NCBI GenBank assembly: GCA_934365155.1 | Contig: CAKRMZ010000042.1 | Span: 1-12,333, forward strand | Length of the DNA: 12,333 bases | Source of the DNA: an uncultured Eubacteriales bacterium | GTDB lineage: Bacteria; Bacillota; Clostridia; Oscillospirales; CAG-272 | Direction: 5' to 3' | Shown: piece after piece, positions 1 through 7,229 of the stretch | Numbering within the stretch: position 1 is the first letter of the stretch | Layout of the letters: every line of letters begins with the position of its first letter | Translations under genes and position numbers: made by a program | Notes under the pieces: generated by a model | Told to the model about the DNA's origin: nothing | The model's database searches: none | The model's input: only the letters and a program-made list of their open reading frames with translations

Positions 1-237
1 CTTGAAAAATGCGTGGTCAAGCTCTACAGTCAGGCCGGAAGCGACGGCCGTATTTACGGTTCGGTTACCAATAAGGATGTGGCGGATGCACTGGAAAAGC
101 AGTTTGGTATTTCGGTTGACAAACGGAAAATACAAATGGATAATACCATAAAAGCTTTTGGTACTTATATATTGGAGACGAAGCTTTTTGCGGATATCAC
201 CGGTAAAATCACAGTGATATTAGCGGAAGAAAAATAA
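1..237 (+). CDS. rplI: Ribosomal protein bL9, C-terminal part (5' end outside window)
   Basis: This is the C-terminal domain of 50S ribosomal protein L9, which binds 23S rRNA at the base of the L1 stalk. The frame is open from base 1 and ends in TAA at 235-237, so the gene begins upstream of the window. Recognition rests on the L9 C-terminal pattern: a Gly-rich stretch reading GRIYGSVTNKDVADAL, then GISVDKRKIQ, then an IKAFGTY segment and a final beta strand ending in LAEEK. No N-terminal RNA-binding domain is visible because it is cut off. A GTG at 13 could be read as a start, but the codons before it continue the family sequence, so it is internal. dnaB starts 4 bases after the stop, which is the common rplI-dnaB order in Firmicutes and suggests co-transcription. 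Confidence 0.93.
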   Translation, partial: LEKCVVKLYSQAGSDGRIYGSVTNKDVADALEKQFGISVDKRKIQMDNTIKAFGTYILETKLFADITGKITVILAEEK

Positions 238-241
238 AGGT

Positions 242-1573
242 ATGAGTGAACAAATTATAAAAAAAATGCCTTTTTCCCTGGAGGCGGAACAATCGGTTTT
301 AGGCTCTGTTTTGATTGATCCCGAAAAATTTTCTTCGATTTCAACTTTGATTACCGGAGAGGATTTTTATTTGGAGGAGCATCGGCAGATTTATTATGCC
401 ATGCAGGAGCTGTTTTTACAAAGCCACAAGATTGATCTGGTCACTTTGCTGGAGGCTCTTGTGCATCAGGGCGTCTACGATGAAACGCGGTGCAAGGCGT
501 ATGTCCGTGAAATTGCCGAGACGGTTCCAAGCGCTGCCAATATTGTAGATTATGCAAAAATCGTGAAAGAAAAAAGCATTTTGCGGCGTTTGATTGATGC
601 ATCGGAGGATATCTCCAATATTGCGTATGAGGCCAAAGAGGATATTGAGCATATTATTGATTCGGCCGAACAGAAAATTTACGCGATTGCAGAGGGAAAT
701 GAATCCAAAAATTTTGTGCATATTAAAGATGTACTTTTGGAAACTTATGACCGTTTACATAGGCTCAATGAGGATCAGGGAGACTATCAGGGCGTTGCTA
801 CCGGATTTTCGGGACTTGACCGGGTATTGGTAGGCCTTGGCAAAATGGATCTTGTGTTGGTTGGAGCCCGCCCGGGTATGGGTAAAACTACGCTGGCTAT
901 GAATATTGCGTCGAATGTGGCGAAGAGCTCCAAGAAGGCCGTGTGTATTTTTACGCTGGAGATGTCCAATGAGCAGGTCGTATCACGTCTGCTTTCCAGC
1001 GAGGCGCTGATTGATAGCTATAAGATGCGTACAGGCAATCTTACAGACAATGAATGGACGGAACTTGCACATGCCGCTGCTCGACTTTCGGAGTGTGAAA
1101 TCTATTTTGACGATTCGACCAATGTAACGATCACTTCCATGAAATCAAAACTGAGACGCGTGAAGAATTTAGGGCTTGTGGTGGTGGATTATCTCGGCCT
1201 TATGCAGAGCGATCGTCAAAGTGACAGCCGTGCATTGGAGATTTCGGAAATTTCCAGGAATCTTAAAAAGCTTGCGCGGGAATTTGAGGTTCCGGTTTTG
1301 GTATGCGCACAGCTTAACCGTGAATCGGTCTCCAAATCCCGTCGCCCGGCGCTGCATGACTTGCGGGATTCCGGTGCGATTGAGCAGGATGCGGATATTG
1401 TCTTGTTTGTATACCGTGAAGATGATTATGACGGCGGTGAGAATGAGCCGCAGAACCAAGCGGAGATCATTATTGCCAAAAACCGTCACGGTTCGACCGG
1501 AATGGTCAAATTGAACTTCCTCGGACAATATACCAAATTCAGCACTTGCGAAGATTTACCCGACGCGCCGTAA
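242..1573 (+). CDS. dnaB: Replicative DNA helicase DnaB (DnaC of Bacillus)
   Basis: This is the hexameric 5'-3' helicase that unwinds DNA at the replication fork and interacts with primase. The 443 residues match the usual family length. The N-terminal domain opens with the SLEAEQSVLGS signature (residues 12-22), followed by a helical linker and the RecA-like motor. Walker A is GARPGMGKTT (208-217, Lys215), the catalytic Glu region is TLEMSNEQ (238-245, Glu240), and Walker B is VVVDYLGLM (313-321, Asp316). Further motifs are CAQLNR (355-360), LRDSGAIEQDAD (374-385) and the AKNRHGSTG arginine-finger segment (412-420). No intein is present. The ATG at 242 follows rplI by 4 bases. An AAAGG lies too close to it, so GGAAGA at 225-230, inside rplI, is the likelier ribosome site. 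An internal ATG at codon 9 is a less likely start. Confidence 0.97.
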   Translation: MSEQIIKKMPFSLEAEQSVLGSVLIDPEKFSSISTLITGEDFYLEEHRQIYYAMQELFLQSHKIDLVTLLEALVHQGVYDETRCKAYVREIAETVPSAANIVDYAKIVKEKSILRRLIDASEDISNIAYEAKEDIEHIIDSAEQKIYAIAEGNESKNFVHIKDVLLETYDRLHRLNEDQGDYQGVATGFSGLDRVLVGLGKMDLVLVGARPGMGKTTLAMNIASNVAKSSKKAVCIFTLEMSNEQVVSRLLSSEALIDSYKMRTGNLTDNEWTELAHAAARLSECEIYFDDSTNVTITSMKSKLRRVKNLGLVVVDYLGLMQSDRQSDSRALEISEISRNLKKLAREFEVPVLVCAQLNRESVSKSRRPALHDLRDSGAIEQDADIVLFVYREDDYDGGENEPQNQAEIIIAKNRHGSTGMVKLNFLGQYTKFSTCEDLPDAP

Positions 1574-1653
1574 TAAAATAAAAAGACATATTTGCTTTGA
1601 CAGGGCATTCTGCGGATTCTTTGTTGAAACCAATATGGATTTGAGGAAAAACC

Positions 1654-3063
1654 ATGGATTTAAAAGTTTTTTTAAATACGGTCAGGCAAAGCTTTGAGCG
1701 GTATCATATGAACTTCGACGGGAATATCCTTTTGGGACTGTCGGGGGGAGCGGATTCTATGGCGCTTCTCTTGTTTTTAAAGCATTATTGCAAAGAGCAG
1801 GGCAAGACCCTGTTTTGCGTTCATGTCAACCATATGATGCGCGGAGAGGAAGCGTTGCGAGATGAGCAATTTTGCAGAGCTTTTTGCAAGGATCATGATA
1901 TTCCGCTGAAGGTGATTGCCAAAGACGTCCCGCAATTGATTCGACAGAGCAAATGCTCCGCGGAGGAAGCTGCGCGCCGCTTGCGGTATGAAGCTTTTGC
2001 GGAAGCGGCGGAGCATTTCGGCGTTTCCTGTATAGCGACGGCGCATAATTTGGATGATAATGCCGAAACCATGCTGTTTTCTTTATTCCGGGGAGCTTCA
2101 TTGCGTACTGTTTGCGGAATACCGCCGGTTCATGAGTTTGTTTCTTCAAGCGGGGGACACTTGCGCTTTATTCGACCGTTAATTGAATTGCCGAAAGAGG
2201 AAATTGAGCGGTTTTGTTTGTCCGCCGACATTCCCTTTGTTTTTGACAGCACCAATGACTCGGATCAATATACGCGCAACTATATTCGAAATCGGATTTT
2301 GCCGTGCGCATCTCACGTAAATGAACGGGCGCTGGACAATATGCTGCGGACCGCCGATTTGCTGCGGTCCGATGAAAGTTTCATTGATAGCTGCGCCGAG
2401 GAATACTGCGCACGGTTTCAAATTACTTCGTCCGCTCCGCGGGAAGCTTTTGAACATACGCATGATGCCGTGGCTTCACGCATATTGATGAAAATGAGCC
2501 GCAAAGTGTCGTTTGCTCCGCTTTCTTACCGCCATATCCAATCGGCACTTGCAATGATTCGTTCTCCGATTTTTGCCAAGGAGCTTCACTTTTCGGAGGG
2601 ACTGCGCTTATATATCGGACGTTCGGAGATTCATTTTACATGCGAAGAGCCCCATGTTGTTCCGATAGAGGATACGGTTTTAAAATGGGGAGAAAACCGT
2701 TTCGATCAAAATCAATTTTTGATATACCTGTGCAAGGACGGAGAAGAGAATCCGGATGATCTCAAACAATATAAAAATATTTACAAAAAGTCAATAAAAG
2801 CGATATTAAATTCTGATAAAATATTAGGAGAATTAAAGCTTCGAAGTCCGAAATATTCGGAAAAATATATTTACGGGGGAATTTTGCACAGTGTCAAAAA
2901 AACGCTGAGTGATAAAAAAATTCCTTGGGAAAAACGAAAAAAAATTCCAGCCGTTTATGATGATGCGGGAATCGTGTGGATTCCGTTTTGCTCTCCGCGC
3001 GACGATGTGAAGCTAAATGGGAAAGAAAGCACCGGAATCGGTATATACTATTTTGAAATGTAA
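1654..3063 (+). CDS. tilS: tRNA(Ile)-lysidine synthetase
   Basis: TilS attaches lysine to C34 of the CAU-anticodon tRNA-Ile using ATP, which changes decoding from AUG to AUA. The PP-loop SGGADS is at residues 30-35. It is followed by VNHMMRGEEA (58-67), the TAHNLDDNAET motif (129-139) that helps bind ATP and tRNA, and DSTND...RNYIRNRILP (198-217). The C-terminal TilS domain is visible around residues 393-447 (LKLRSPK, then HSVKK, then IPAVYDDAGIVWIPF). The length of 469 is normal for a full three-domain TilS. A GAGGA site at 1643-1647 precedes the ATG by 6 bases. An 80-base gap separates it from dnaB, and hpt follows 22 bases after its stop. The DNA for residues about 369-435 is clearly more A/T-rich than the rest of the gene. 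The protein has about 14 cysteines. Confidence 0.96.
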   Translation: MDLKVFLNTVRQSFERYHMNFDGNILLGLSGGADSMALLLFLKHYCKEQGKTLFCVHVNHMMRGEEALRDEQFCRAFCKDHDIPLKVIAKDVPQLIRQSKCSAEEAARRLRYEAFAEAAEHFGVSCIATAHNLDDNAETMLFSLFRGASLRTVCGIPPVHEFVSSSGGHLRFIRPLIELPKEEIERFCLSADIPFVFDSTNDSDQYTRNYIRNRILPCASHVNERALDNMLRTADLLRSDESFIDSCAEEYCARFQITSSAPREAFEHTHDAVASRILMKMSRKVSFAPLSYRHIQSALAMIRSPIFAKELHFSEGLRLYIGRSEIHFTCEEPHVVPIEDTVLKWGENRFDQNQFLIYLCKDGEENPDDLKQYKNIYKKSIKAILNSDKILGELKLRSPKYSEKYIYGGILHSVKKTLSDKKIPWEKRKKIPAVYDDAGIVWIPFCSPRDDVKLNGKESTGIGIYYFEM

Positions 3064-3069
3064 AATAAT

Positions 3070-3075
3070 AAGGAG
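3070..3075 (+). promoter_or_regulatory. Ribosome binding site that sets the hpt start
   Basis: AAGGAG lies 10 bases before the ATG at 3086, in the short gap after tilS. A longer in-frame reading from 3017 would overlap the tilS end and has no comparable site, so this sequence decides the start. Confidence 0.8.
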
Positions 3076-3085
3076 TGCGACCGAT

Positions 3086-3646
3086 ATGATAAAGGATGAC
3101 ATTGAGAGAGTTTTAATCGATTCGAATGAAATACAGGCAACAGTGGTTTCGATTGCCGAAGCGATAGATCGCGATTATAAAGACAGTGTAGAGAGTGGAA
3201 ACAAGCTTCTTCTTCTTTGCATTTTAAAGGGATCGGTTGTTTTTATGGGCGATTTGATGAAAAATCTAAAAACACCGGTTGAAATTGATTTTATGAAAGT
3301 TTCTTCTTACGGAAGGGGAACGCGTTCGAGCGGAGCGGTAAATATTATTTTGGATATTCATCGGGCGGATCTGGCTAACTGCGATATTTTGATTATTGAG
3401 GATATTATTGACAGCGGTCGGACCTTGGCTTATCTGAGTGAATATTTATTACTCAAGGGTGCAAAAAGCGTGAAAACCTGTACATTACTTGATAAACCCT
3501 CCCGCAGAGAAGTAAATTTTGAGCCGGATTATGTGGGGAAAATCATTCCGGACGAATTTGTGGTCGGCTATGGGCTGGATTATAATGAAGCTTATCGTGC
3601 CTTGCCCTTTGTCGGTGTATTAAAGCCTTCTGTATATTCAAACTGA
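3086..3646 (+). CDS. hpt: Hypoxanthine(-guanine) phosphoribosyltransferase
   Basis: This cytoplasmic purine-salvage enzyme transfers the phosphoribosyl group of PRPP to hypoxanthine or guanine. With the start at 3086 the product is 186 residues, the normal bacterial size. Key parts are LLCILKGSVVFMGDL (43-57), the flexible loop around KVSSYGRGTRSSG (71-83), and the PRPP-binding motif IIEDIIDSGRTL (103-114) with its acidic pair. The purine-contacting LLDKPSRR (134-141, Lys137) and the terminal FVVGYGLDYNEAYRALP (158-174) follow. The order tilS-hpt-ftsH is widely conserved in Firmicutes. The frame remains open upstream to an ATG at 3017, but those 23 extra residues overlap tilS and match nothing in the family. 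Confidence 0.96.
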   Translation: MIKDDIERVLIDSNEIQATVVSIAEAIDRDYKDSVESGNKLLLLCILKGSVVFMGDLMKNLKTPVEIDFMKVSSYGRGTRSSGAVNIILDIHRADLANCDILIIEDIIDSGRTLAYLSEYLLLKGAKSVKTCTLLDKPSRREVNFEPDYVGKIIPDEFVVGYGLDYNEAYRALPFVGVLKPSVYSN

Positions 3647-3681
3647 TTTTTACTTAAAAATAATGACTCAACTTTGGTTAT

Positions 3682-3688
3682 GAGGAGA
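3682..3688 (+). promoter_or_regulatory. Ribosome binding site that sets the ftsH start
   Basis: GAGGAGA lies 6 bases before the ATG at 3695. In-frame TTG (3674) and ATG (3680) starts lie upstream of or overlap this site and lack good sites of their own, so the start at 3695 is preferred. Confidence 0.8.
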
Positions 3689-3694
3689 CAATCC

Positions 3695-5857
3695 ATGAAG
3701 AGTAATCTCAAAATTATATTGTTTTATGTAGTACTGATTGGTGTGATTTTGGCCGCTACCTCCGTTTTATTCAGCGATACTCAACAGACAAAGATCAGCT
3801 ACAGTGATATTATTTCATATTTCGAGCAGGAGAAGGTAGAATCTTTTGTTGTTGATGAAAAACTGACTATTACGCTCCAGTTTAACGATGGAACTGCACC
3901 GGTTGAGTACCGTCTGCGCAGCTTGGATCTCTTTGTACATGATGTTGGGGATTTGGTGCTGACGCAGCAAAGGGAAGGAATCATCAAAAGCTATGACTAT
4001 ACAGAGATTAAGGAAGTGCCTTGGTGGGTAAGCCTTCTGCCGTATGTCATTGTGATTGCAGTCTTTATTGTTTTGTGGATCATTGTGATGAACCAAGCCT
4101 CCGGAAAAGGGGGGAAAATTGCATCTTTCGGAAGAGTTCGTGCAAAATTGGGGTCCGATGAGAAAAAACGAATTTATTTTTCCGATGTTGCCGGAGCCGA
4201 TGAAGAAAAAGAGGAACTGCGCGAGGTTGTGGAATTCTTGCGCAATCCGGCACGCTATGTTCGTTTAGGTGCGCATATACCGCACGGTGTTTTGTTAGTA
4301 GGCCCGCCCGGTACCGGTAAAACCTTGCTTGCCAAGGCAGTGGCAGGAGAGGCGGGAGTGCCGTTCTACTCCATTTCCGGTTCGGATTTTGTGGAAATGT
4401 ATGTCGGTGTCGGCGCATCGCGTGTGCGTGATTTGTTCGATACGGCAAAGAAAAGCCCTGCCAGCATTATTTTTATCGATGAAATCGATGCGGTAGGCCG
4501 TCACCGCGGAGCCGGACTCGGCGGCGGACATGACGAGAGAGAACAAACTCTAAATCAGCTATTGGTTGAAATGGACGGATTCGGCAACAACGATGGCATT
4601 ATTGTCATTGCGGCAACGAACCGACCGGATATTTTGGATCCTGCGCTTTTGCGCCCGGGACGTTTTGACCGTCAGATCACGGTGGGATATCCGGATCTGA
4701 AGGGGCGTTTTGAAATTTTGAAGGTGCATGCAAAAAACAAGCCCTTTGAAGAGGATGTCGATCTCCACAAGGTCGCACAAACTACCGTCGGCTTTACCGG
4801 AGCGGATTTAGCCAATCTGCTGAATGAGGCGGCTCTGATTGCTGCCCGTAAGGATAAATCGCTGATTGGTATGAATGATATTGAAGAGGCTTCCATTAAG
4901 GTCATTGTGGGTATTCCGAAGCGGAACCGCATGAAAGAGGATGAAAAAAAGAAAACGGCATACCATGAAGCGGGCCATGCAATTTTATCCCATGTGCTTC
5001 CTACGCAGGATCCCGTACGCCAGATTTCAATCATTCCCAGCGGCCGTGCACTGGGATATACATTGACACCGCCGGTTGAGGATAAATACAGCGTTTATAA
5101 AAACAGTCTGAAAGAAGAAATTGCGATGCTGCTCGGCGGTCGGGTTGCGGAAAAGATTATTTTCGACGATATTTCCAGCGGCGCTTCCAATGATATTCAG
5201 CGTGCGACGGAAATTGCCCGTAACATGGTGATGAAGTACGGTATGAGCGATGCTTTGGGACCGATCGTATACGGCGGCGAACATTCTGAGGATGAGGTTT
5301 TCCTCGGCCGCGACTTTAATAACACCCGCAATTATTCCGAGCAAACTGCTGCGAAAATCGATGCGGAGATCAAAAATATTGTCGATTGGGGTTATGATAC
5401 GGCAGAGCGGGTTTTGCGCGAAAATATGGAAAAATTGCATTTCATTGCCAACTTCTTAGTAAAAAATGAAGTGATGGATGATGTTCAGTTTTCTGCAGCG
5501 ATGGAGGGAAATCCCACTGTGGAGGAGCTGGAAGCAATGGTCGCGGAAAAGCGTCGGCGCAGTGAGGAAGAAAATCAAAAACGCCGTGAAGCCGAAGAAA
5601 AGGCGCGGGCACGCGATGAAGAGGAAAGAAAGAAACGGGAAGAAGCGGCAAAACGGAGCGCGATGTCTCCGATGGAGATGTATGCGGAGCAAATACGCAA
5701 CTATAATGAATCGAATCCTTTTGACGGAAACAACGTAAAAAAACACGACGAACATGCGCAGCATCCCGAAAAAGATTCCGAGAATAAAAACAGTTCGGAA
5801 TCTTCCGAACATTCCGAAAACGATGAGAACAATTCCTCTGAAAACGGAAAGGATTAA
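3695..5857 (+). CDS. ftsH: ATP-dependent zinc metalloprotease FtsH
   Basis: FtsH is a membrane-anchored hexameric AAA+ protease that degrades misfolded membrane proteins and some regulators. From the start at 3695 it has 720 residues. Membrane segments at about 4-26 and 114-132 flank an extracytoplasmic domain. The AAA+ domain has Walker A GPPGTGKT (203-210), a pore loop MYVGVGASR with Tyr236 where Phe is typical, and Walker B IIFIDEID (258-265). The second region of homology is ATNRPDILDPALLRPGRFD (307-325), with arginine fingers Arg320 and Arg323. The peptidase zinc site is HEAGH (424-428), with the third ligand Asp500 in SNDIQRAT. The C-terminus is unusually long. A Glu/Arg/Lys stretch (about 618-654) is probably a coiled coil. 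It is followed by a SPMEMYAEQIRNYNESNPFD segment and a Ser/Glu/Asn-rich end. The gene ends just before a strong terminator. Confidence 0.97.
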   Translation: MKSNLKIILFYVVLIGVILAATSVLFSDTQQTKISYSDIISYFEQEKVESFVVDEKLTITLQFNDGTAPVEYRLRSLDLFVHDVGDLVLTQQREGIIKSYDYTEIKEVPWWVSLLPYVIVIAVFIVLWIIVMNQASGKGGKIASFGRVRAKLGSDEKKRIYFSDVAGADEEKEELREVVEFLRNPARYVRLGAHIPHGVLLVGPPGTGKTLLAKAVAGEAGVPFYSISGSDFVEMYVGVGASRVRDLFDTAKKSPASIIFIDEIDAVGRHRGAGLGGGHDEREQTLNQLLVEMDGFGNNDGIIVIAATNRPDILDPALLRPGRFDRQITVGYPDLKGRFEILKVHAKNKPFEEDVDLHKVAQTTVGFTGADLANLLNEAALIAARKDKSLIGMNDIEEASIKVIVGIPKRNRMKEDEKKKTAYHEAGHAILSHVLPTQDPVRQISIIPSGRALGYTLTPPVEDKYSVYKNSLKEEIAMLLGGRVAEKIIFDDISSGASNDIQRATEIARNMVMKYGMSDALGPIVYGGEHSEDEVFLGRDFNNTRNYSEQTAAKIDAEIKNIVDWGYDTAERVLRENMEKLHFIANFLVKNEVMDDVQFSAAMEGNPTVEELEAMVAEKRRRSEEENQKRREAEEKARARDEEERKKREEAAKRSAMSPMEMYAEQIRNYNESNPFDGNNVKKHDEHAQHPEKDSENKNSSESSEHSENDENNSSENGKD

Positions 5858-5879
5858 TTGATGAGAGCTTCAATATAGC

Positions 5880-5920
5880 AAAAAACACCCCTGCGGTTTT
5901 TAACCGCAGGGGTGTTTTTT
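5880..5920. terminator. Bidirectional intrinsic terminator between ftsH and obgE
   Basis: A perfect hairpin has a 3-base TTT loop (5899-5901). Its stem core pairs ACACCCCTGCGGTT with AACCGCAGGGGTGT, and an A tract on the left pairs with a T tract on the right. Read on either strand it gives a GC-rich stem followed by a run of U, so it can end ftsH transcription on the plus strand and obgE transcription on the minus strand. It lies 22 bases past the ftsH stop and 35 bases past the obgE stop. Confidence 0.96.
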
Positions 5921-5955
5921 ATTGTTGCTTATTGGTTAATACAGCATGAAAAAGC

Positions 5956-7227
5956 TTAATCATAGAAATCAAATTCCAAACCGTAAATATCCACCGTATC
6001 TCCGTCTTGAATACCGGCTTCTTTCATCTGATCGACAATTCCTTCTCTGCGGATGGCATTTTGAAAGTACATTAAGGATTCTCTGTCATCAAAATTAACG
6101 GAGCCGGTTAAGTTATACAGCCATTCGCCTTCTACAATCCAAATATCTTTTTCTTTTTTTACGGTAATCATGCGGCTTGCGGGGCCTTGCTGTACGGTCT
6201 CAACGTATTCCGGCTCATAAACGGTAATCGGCGGCAGGGCCTGAAGCATTTTTGAGGTTTGTGCTATCAGCTCCGGAATGTTCTTTTTACTGGCGGCGCT
6301 GATATAAATCAGCGGAAAACCAAGCTGCCTCACATAATTTTCAAAATCGGAAAGGTCTGTGTGGTCAGACACCAAGTCATATTTGTTTCCGGCAATAATC
6401 TGGGGACGTTTGGCAAGCTCGGGAGAATATTTTTGAAGCTCATTGTTAATTGCACATATATCTTCGATCGGATTCCGACCTTCGGAGCCGGATACATCGA
6501 CAACATGAATCAACATTCGGCACCGGTCAATATGACGCAGGAATTCATGTCCGAGTCCGAGCCCTTCGCTGGCACCCTCAATCAGTCCCGGAATATCGGC
6601 TGCAACAAAACCGTTTCCGTCATCGACTTCTACTACGCCGAGATTGGGGGATAAGGTGGTAAAGTGATAGTTCGAAATTTTCGGCTTTGCGGAACTGATA
6701 ACGGAAAGCAGCGTGGATTTGCCTACGTTCGGAAATCCGATAAGACCGACATCGGCGATCATTTTCAGTTCCAAAATCAATTCCCGCTCTTGACCTTTGG
6801 TTCCGTTTTTTGCAAAACGCGGAACTTGGCGGGTCGCAGTTGCAAAGTGTTTGTTTCCCCATCCGCCGCGGCCGCCTTTCGCACATACAAAACGGGTGGT
6901 TGTGCTCATATCCATGATGACTTTACCGCTTTCGGCATCCCGTATCACAGTCCCCGGCGGAACCGAAATTTCCAAATCTTCGGCGGTGGCACCGTGGAAT
7001 TTTCCGGTTTTTCCGTCTTCTCCGTTTTTTGCGAAGAATTTTTTTCGGTATTTAAAATTCAATAAGGTGTTGATTCCCGGATCGACGACAAAAATAACAT
7101 TTCCGCCGTTGCCGCCGTCTCCGCCGTCCGGTCCGCCCTTAGCCACATATTTTTCACGGCGGAATGAAACGCAGCCGTTGCCGCCGTTTCCGGCTTTGAT
7201 ATAGATTTTAACGTTGTCGACAAACAT
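5956..7227 (-). CDS. obgE: GTPase Obg (CgtA)
   Basis: Obg is an essential ribosome-associated GTPase involved in 50S assembly and stress signalling. The 423 residues have the full three-domain layout. The N-terminal Obg fold is glycine-rich (MFVDNVKIYIKAGNGGNG, then GGPDGGDGGNGGNV at 31-44). The G domain has G1 GFPNVGKS (164-171), the G2 threonines in HFTTLSPNLG (188-197), G3 DIPG (211-214), G4 NKYD (281-284) and G5 SAA (310-312). The C-terminal OCT domain covers about residues 352-423 (MITVKKEKDIWIVEG through VDIYGLEFDFYD). Its AGAGGA ribosome site (plus-strand 7234-7239) lies inside the last codons of ligA, 6 bases from the start, so the two genes are almost certainly co-transcribed. It ends facing ftsH, with the shared terminator between them. 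Confidence 0.97.
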   Translation of the reverse strand: MFVDNVKIYIKAGNGGNGCVSFRREKYVAKGGPDGGDGGNGGNVIFVVDPGINTLLNFKYRKKFFAKNGEDGKTGKFHGATAEDLEISVPPGTVIRDAESGKVIMDMSTTTRFVCAKGGRGGWGNKHFATATRQVPRFAKNGTKGQERELILELKMIADVGLIGFPNVGKSTLLSVISSAKPKISNYHFTTLSPNLGVVEVDDGNGFVAADIPGLIEGASEGLGLGHEFLRHIDRCRMLIHVVDVSGSEGRNPIEDICAINNELQKYSPELAKRPQIIAGNKYDLVSDHTDLSDFENYVRQLGFPLIYISAASKKNIPELIAQTSKMLQALPPITVYEPEYVETVQQGPASRMITVKKEKDIWIVEGEWLYNLTGSVNFDDRESLMYFQNAIRREGIVDQMKEAGIQDGDTVDIYGLEFDFYD

Positions 7228-7229
7228 AA

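Noticed and set aside
1597..1625. Promoter between dnaB and tilS based on TTGACA at 1597-1602
   Set aside because: No acceptable -10 lies 16-18 bases downstream (TTTGTT at 17), so the -35 match is probably chance.
1635..1697. Out-of-frame ATG just upstream of tilS opening a short frame
   Set aside because: It encodes only about 20 residues overlapping tilS and has no ribosome site. The repeated ATGGATTT looks accidental.
3017..3085. Longer hpt start overlapping tilS
   Set aside because: The extra 23 residues lie in the tilS end and match nothing in the family. AAGGAG before 3086 is a clear start signal.
5774..5810. Two mutually exclusive hairpins near the ftsH end (GATTCCGA/TCGGAATC and GTTCGGA/TCCGAAC)
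   Set aside because: They arise from repeated Ser-Glu codons (TCC GAA and TCG GAA) in the low-complexity tail. A switch is possible but codon repetition explains them.
5442..5888. Long antisense frames opposite the ftsH 3' end
   Set aside because: They mirror the Lys/Glu/Arg-rich ftsH tail in reverse, have no ribosome sites and run into the terminator hairpin. The ftsH reading is clear.
6259..7204. Plus-strand frames opposite obgE
   Set aside because: They are reverse readings of the glycine-rich Obg and G-domain codons, without start signals or family resemblance.
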